From: Daphnia pulex
Taxonomy: Eukaryota > Arthropoda > Branchiopoda > Diplostraca > Daphniidae
Assembly: GCF_021134715.1 (NCBI RefSeq)
Contig: NC_060024.1
Location: 12,632,474 to 12,696,473, forward strand
Direction: 5' to 3'
Length of the DNA stretch: 64,000 nt
Positions 58,225 to 64,000 of this stretch are shown here, piece by piece. The notes under the pieces were generated by a model. That model searched no databases and was not told the DNA's origin. It saw nothing but the letters and a program-made list of their open reading frames with translations. Positions within the stretch are counted from its first letter, which is position 1; the number at the start of each line of letters is the position of its first letter. A program made the position numbers and the translations under genes.

Positions 58225-58929
58225 TACACACATGTGTAACATATGTAACGCAATAACTTGAATTGATTGCACATGCACAATAACGTGATGTGAATTATTT
58301 TATTTTATTAATAGTGCGATGGAGCTCTGGGAAACAGGACTCGTTCCGTTTTGGTTAAAAAATGCATTTCCACAAGCACCACAATGTTTCGTCTAACCGT
58401 CTCGGAAAACTACAACCCGTCTGGTGCCCATTTCATTAAAAGACCTTAAGGGTGCCTTTTTTATTTTTGCCATTGGCGTTGGCCTGTCAGCGTTCACTTT
58501 TCTTGCGGAGAAGATCTTTCACTTCAGAAAGTGATGTGTGGGTGTGGCTTCGACAAGCCCGATGAAACAATAGGCCTCTTATTAGCAAACTAACCGGTGC
58601 ACTTCTATTTGTCTGGACTGGACTGGACTGGACTGGACTGGACTGTGGACTCATTACATTCCATTTCTATCAACCCTTATTTCTATTTCTTTTCCTTTTT
58701 TTTTTTTTTTTTTAATAGTCATGGGGCTCTGAAGAGGCCCTCTGGTAGCCAGAGATTTTTTCAGATGATGGGTTGTGGGTAGCCCTTTAGCCCCCACCTT
58801 CTTCACTGTCTTTATTTTTCTTTTTTGTGCTGAGTGTGGACCTTATGAAAGTTAATTGTGGAGATTGGCGACCGCAATTGGTAGTGAAACGATTAAATTG
58901 GTTGCTTGTGATTGCTTAAAGTTTTGTTT
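58225..58929. other. Intergenic between MITE and satellite
   Basis: No supported gene. It holds a T-run (58689-58712) and the pentanucleotide microsatellite. Confidence 0.5.
58613..58645 (+). repeat. (TGGAC)n microsatellite
   Basis: Six uninterrupted TGGAC units, then one broken unit TGTGGAC. Confidence 0.9.
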
Positions 58930-61900
58930 TTAGAAAGTGTAGTTTTTTAAAGTTTTAATAGTTTTACAAAAATGGTTCAAAAAAAAACCATCCAGGAACT
59001 CCGAAAAACACTTTTATGAGATTGAAGTTGCTATTATATTTATTTCACTTGTGAAAACCATTTCTTTATTACAGGATGTGTTAATCGATGTCCAATACAC
59101 CATTTCAAGTGTATTGAATCAATAAATTCATAAAGCAATTCATGAAGATATAGTTTTAGAAAAATGGTTCATAGAAAATCTTCCAGGAACTGTAAAAAAA
59201 CACTTTTATAAGATACAAATTTCTATAATATTTATTTCACTTGTTTTAACCATTTCTTTATTACAGTATGTGTTAATCGATGTCCAATACATCATTTCAA
59301 GTGTATTGAATCAATAAATTCATAAAGCAAATCATTAAGAAATAGTTTTTAAAAATGGTTCAAAGAAAATCTTCCAGGAACTGCGAAAAAACACTTTTAT
59401 GAGATTGAAGTTGCTATAATATTTATTTCACTAATTAAAACCATTTCTTTATTACAGGATGTGTTAAACGATGTCCAATACACCATTTCAAATGTATTGA
59501 ATCAATGAATTCATGAAGCAATTCATGAAGAAATAGTTTTAGAAAAATGGTTCATAGAAAATCTTCCAGGAACTGCGAAGAAACACTTTCATGAGATTGA
59601 AGTTTCTATAATATTTATTTCACTTATTAAACCATTTCTTTATGACAGGATGTGTTAATCGATGTCCAATACACCATTTCAAGTGTATTGAATCAATAAA
59701 TTCATAAAGCAATTCATGAAGAAATAGTTTTAGAAAAATGGTTCATAGAAAATCTTCCAGGATCTGCGAAAAAACCTTTTTATTAGATTGAAGTTTTTAA
59801 AATATTTATTTTACTTGTTAAAACCATTTCTTTATTACAGGATGTGTTAATCGATGTCCAATACACCATTTTAAGTGTATTGAATTAATAAATTCATAAA
59901 GCAAATCATAAAGAAATAGTTTTAAAAAATGGTTCAAAGAAAATCTTCCAGGAACTGCGAAAAAACAATTTTATGAGATTGAAGTTTCTATAATATTTAT
60001 TTCACTTGTTAAAACCATTTCTTTATTACAGGATGTGTTAATCGATGTCCAATAAACCATTTCAAGTGTATTGAATCAATAAATTCATAAAGCAATTCAT
60101 GAAGAAATAGTTTTAGAAAAATGGTTCATAGAAATTTTTCCAGGATCTGCACAAACACTTTTATGATATTGAAGTTTCTATAATATTTTTTTCACTTGTT
60201 AAAAGCATTTCTTTATTACAGGATGTGTGAATCGATGTCCAATACACCATTTCAAGTGTATTGAATCAATAAATTCATAAAGCAATTCATGAAGAAATAG
60301 TTTTAGAAAAATGGTTCATAGAAAATCTTCCAGGATCTGCAAACAAACACTTTTATGATATTGAAGTTTCTATAATATTTATTTCACTTGTTAAAACCAT
60401 TTCTTTATTACAGGATGTGTTAATCGATGTCCAATAAACCATTTCAAGTGTATTGAATCAATAAATTAATAAAGCAATTCATGAAGAAATAGTTTTAGAA
60501 AAATGGTTGATAGAAAATCTTCCAGGAACTGCGAAAAAACACTTTTATGATATTGAAGTTTCTATAATATTTATTTCACTTGTTAAAACCATTTATTTAT
60601 TACAGGATGTGTGAATCGATGTCCAATACACCATTTCAAGTGTATTGAATAAATAAATTCATAAAGCAATTCATGAAGAAATAGTTTTAGAAAAATGGTT
60701 CATAGAAAATCTTCCAGGATCTGCGAACAAACACTTTCATGATATTGAAGTTTCTATAATATTTATTTCACTTGTTAAAACCATTTCTTTATTACAGGAT
60801 GTGTTAATCGATGTCCAATACACCATTTCAAGTGTATTGAATCAATAAATTCATAAAGCAATTCATGAAGAAATAGTTTTTGAAAAATGGTTCGTAGAAA
60901 ATCTTCCAGGAACTGCGAAAAAACTTTTTATGAGATTGAAGTTTCTTAAATATTTATTTTACTTGTTAAAACCATTTCTTTATGACAGGATGTGTTAATC
61001 GATGTCCAATACACCATTTCAAGTGTATTGAATCAATAAATTCATAAAGCAATTCATGAAGAAATAGTTTTAGAAAAATGGTTCATAGAAAATTTTCCAG
61101 GATATGCGAACAAACACTTTTATGATATTGAAGTTTCTATAATATTTATTTCACTTGTGAAAACCATTTCTTTATTACAGGATGTGTGAATCGATGTCCA
61201 ATACACAATTTCAAGTGTATTGAATCAATAAATTCATAAAGCAATTCATGAAGAAATAGTTTTAGAAAAATGGTTCATAGAAAATCTTCCAGGATCTGCG
61301 AACAAACACTTTCATGATATTGAAGTTTCTATAATATTTATTTCACTTGTTAAAACCATTTCTTCATTACAGGATGTGTGAATCGATGTCCAATACACAA
61401 TTTCAAGTGTATTGAATCAATAAATTCATAAAGCAATTCATGAAGAAATATTTTTTGAAAAATGGTTCATAGAAAATATTCCAGGATCTGCGAACAAACA
61501 CTTTTATGATATTGAAGTTTCTATAATATTTATTTCACTTGTTAAAACCATTTCTTTATTACAGGATGTGTGAATCGATGTCCAATACACCATTTCAAGT
61601 GTATTGAATCAATAAATTCATAAAGCAATTCATGACAAAATAGTTTTAGAAAAATGGTTCATAGAAAATCTTCCAGGATCTGCGAACAAACACTTTTATG
61701 ATATTGAAGTTTCTATAATATTTATTTCACTTGTTAAAACCATTTCTTTATTACAGGATGTGTGAATCGATGTCCAATACACCATTTCAAGTGTATTGAA
61801 TCAATAAATTAATAAAGCAATTCATGAAGAAATCGTTTTTGAAAAATGGTTCAAAGAAAATCTTCCAGGAACTGCGAAAAAACCTTTTTATGAGATTGAA

Positions 61901-62052
61901 GTTTCTAAAATATTTATTTTACTTGTTAAAACCATTTCATTATGACAGGATGTGCTAAAGATGTCCAATACACCATTTCAAGTGTATTGAATCAATAAAT
62001 TCATAAAGCAATTCATGAAGAAATAGTTAAAAAAAATGGTTCAAAGAAAATC
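58930..62052. repeat. Satellite A, monomer about 191 bp, about 16 copies
   Basis: Successive copies of the phrase GATGTGTTAATCGATGTCCA start at 59075, 59267, 59458, 59649, 59841 and 60032, spacing 191-192 bp. Each unit contains AAATGGTTCATAGAAAATC, CACTTTTATGA and TTTCTTTATTACAG. The first unit is degenerate, later units are closer to one another, and units with GTGTGAATCG form a subfamily in the right half. No protein-coding potential. Confidence 0.95.
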
Positions 62053-64000
62053 GTTGCATTGGTGTTGAAGAAATACCAAAAAAACGTCCCAAACATCTAG
62101 CCTGAAATATTTCCAAATTGTGGTGGAGACCTTTCCTATCACATGTTTTAGTATTTTTCGTGTTGAATCAGTATAGAATACACTATTTTACAATAATTAT
62201 AAGAAGAAACTCAGAACATGTGACAGGTTGCATTGGTGTTGAAGAAATACCAAAAAAAAACGTCCCAAACATCTAGCCTGAAATATTTCCAAAACGTGGT
62301 GGAGACCTTTCCTATCACATGTTTTAGTATTTTTCGTGTTGAATCAGTATAGAATACACTATTTTACAATAATTATAAGAAGAAACTCAAAACATGTGAC
62401 AGGTTGCATTGGTGTTGAAGAAATTCCAAAAAAAAAACGTCCCAAACATCTAGCCTGAAATATTTCCAAAACGTGGTGGAGACCTTTCCTATCACATGTT
62501 TTAGTATTTTTCATGTTGAATCAGTATAGAATACTCTATTTTACAATAATTATAAGAAGAAACTCGGAACATGTGAGAGGTTGCATTGGTGTTGAAGAAA
62601 TACCAAAAAAAACGCCTCAAACATCTAGCCTGAAATATTTCCAAAACGTGGTGGAGACCTTTCCTATCACATGTTTTAGTATTTTTCGTGTTGAATCAGT
62701 ATAGAATACTCTATTTTACAATAATTATAATAAGAAACTCAGAACATGTGACAGGTTGCATTGGTGTTGAAGAAATACCAAAAAAACGTCCCAAACATCT
62801 AGCCTGAAATATTTCCAAAACGTGGTGGAGGACTTTCCTATCACATGTTTTAGTATTTTTCGTGTTGAATCAGTATAGAATACTCTATTTTATAATAATT
62901 ATAAGAAGAAACTCAGAACATGTGACAAGTTGCATTGGTGTTGAAGAAATACCAAAAAAACGTCCCAAACATCTAGCCTGAAATGTTTCCAAAACGTGGT
63001 GGAGACCTTTCCTATCACATGTTTTAGTATTTTTCGTGTTGAATCAGTATAGAATACTCTATTTTACAATAATTATAAGAAGAAACTCAGAACATGTGAC
63101 AAGTTGCATTGGTGTTGAAGAAATACCAAAAAAAAACGTCCCAAACATCTAGCCTGATATATTTCCAAATCGTGGTGGAGACCTTTCCTATCACATGTTT
63201 TAGTATTTTTCGTGTTGAATCAGTATAGAATACTGTATTTTACAATAATTATAAGAAGAAACTCAGAACATGTGACAGGTTGCATTGGTGTTGAAGAAAT
63301 ACCAAAAAAAACGTCCCAAACATCTAGCCTGAAATATTTCCAAAACGTGGTGGAGACCTTTCCTATCACATGTTTTGGTATTTTTCATGTTGAATCAGTG
63401 TAGAATACTCTATTTTACAATAATTATAAGAAGAAACTCAGAACATGTGACAGGTTGCATTGGTGTTGAAGAAATACAAAAAAAAAACGTCCCAAACATC
63501 TAGCCTGAAATATTTCCAAATCGTGGTGGAGACCTTTCCTATCACATGTTTTAGTATTTTTCGTGTTGAATCAGTATAGAATACTCTATTTTACAATAAT
63601 TATAAGAAGAAACTCAGAACATGTGACAAGTTGCATTGGTGTTGAAGAAATACCAAAAAAAACGTACCAAACATCTAGCCTGAAATATTTCCAAAACGTG
63701 GTGGAGACCTTTCCTATCACATGTTTTAGTATTTTTCGTGTTGAATCAGTAAAGAATACTCTATTTTACAAAAATTATAAGAAGAAACTCAGAACATGTG
63801 ACAGGTTGCATTGGTGTTGAAGAAATACCAAAAAAACGTCCCAAACATCTGCCTGAAATATTTCCAAATCGTGGTGGAGACCTTTCCTATCACATGTTTT
63901 AGTATTTTTCGTGTTGAATCAGTATAGAATACTCTATTTTACAATAATTATAAGAAGAAAATCAGAACATGTGACAAGTTGCATTGGTGTTGAAGAAATA
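62053..64000. repeat. Satellite B, monomer about 175 bp, about 11 copies, runs off the window
   Basis: The phrase AAACATCTAGCCTGAAATAT recurs at spacings of 174-177 bp from about 62090 on. Length differences come mostly from an A-run of six to nine. Units are very alike, so the array is young or homogenised. It follows satellite A with no spacer. Confidence 0.95.

Noticed and set aside
62513-63820. Repeated 63-85 codon open frames
   Set aside because: They are frames through satellite B, whose unit length is not a multiple of three, so they do not persist along the array.
62053-64000. CENP-B box in satellite B (phrase TTCGTGTTGAATC)
   Set aside because: Only the first TTCG fits; the later fixed positions do not.
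58930-64000. CRISPR-like array
   Set aside because: Units are full-length tandem repeats with no unique spacers, and the genome is eukaryotic.

Overview
The window is animal nuclear DNA, most likely from a branchiopod crustacean of the Daphnia type. This is inferred from small GT-AG introns (about 55-150 nt), arthropod gene families (Cu-only SOD-repeat protein, tandem secreted M14 carboxypeptidases, ZNFX1, PIX) and a DIRS element. It is not bacterial: there are no operons or ribosome binding sites. Genes were rebuilt exon by exon, checking phase at each junction.

Left third (1-26 kb). A SOD-repeat gene (minus) runs off the left edge. Two doubtful small reading frames and a clean four-exon tetraspanin follow. 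Then come two foldback DNA elements with TA target duplications, and a locally duplicated block: three paralogous leucine-rich-repeat genes (plus), the middle one with a shifted splice acceptor, interleaved with two secreted CUB-domain genes and a third CUB-gene tail (all minus). A decayed DIRS retrotransposon, with both inverted terminal repeats and its internal complementary region still recognisable, sits in intron 1 of one CUB gene.

Middle (26-48 kb). SPRYD7 (plus) and the Rac/Cdc42 exchange factor PIX/ARHGEF7 (minus) are convergent. A 3.2 kb near-palindromic element with 8 bp target duplications lies just upstream of PIX and carries two mirrored, decayed copies of a LARP7-like RRM gene fragment. 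Three tandem metallocarboxypeptidase genes with identical exon phases follow, one B-like and two with a different S1' residue. After them come a carboxypeptidase relic, a 3CxxC zinc-finger gene of the RTP/ZAR1 kind, and an intron-containing tRNA-Tyr.

Right third (48-64 kb). A complete 15-exon ZNFX1 helicase gene occupies 49.5-56.6 kb. It is followed by a MITE, a pentanucleotide microsatellite and two abutting satellite arrays (about 191 bp and about 175 bp monomers), the second running off the window. The right edge is therefore heterochromatin-like.

Two otherwise intact genes (SOD-repeat, PIX) each need a one-base correction to stay in frame. The PIX one lies in a homopolymer and looks like an assembly error.
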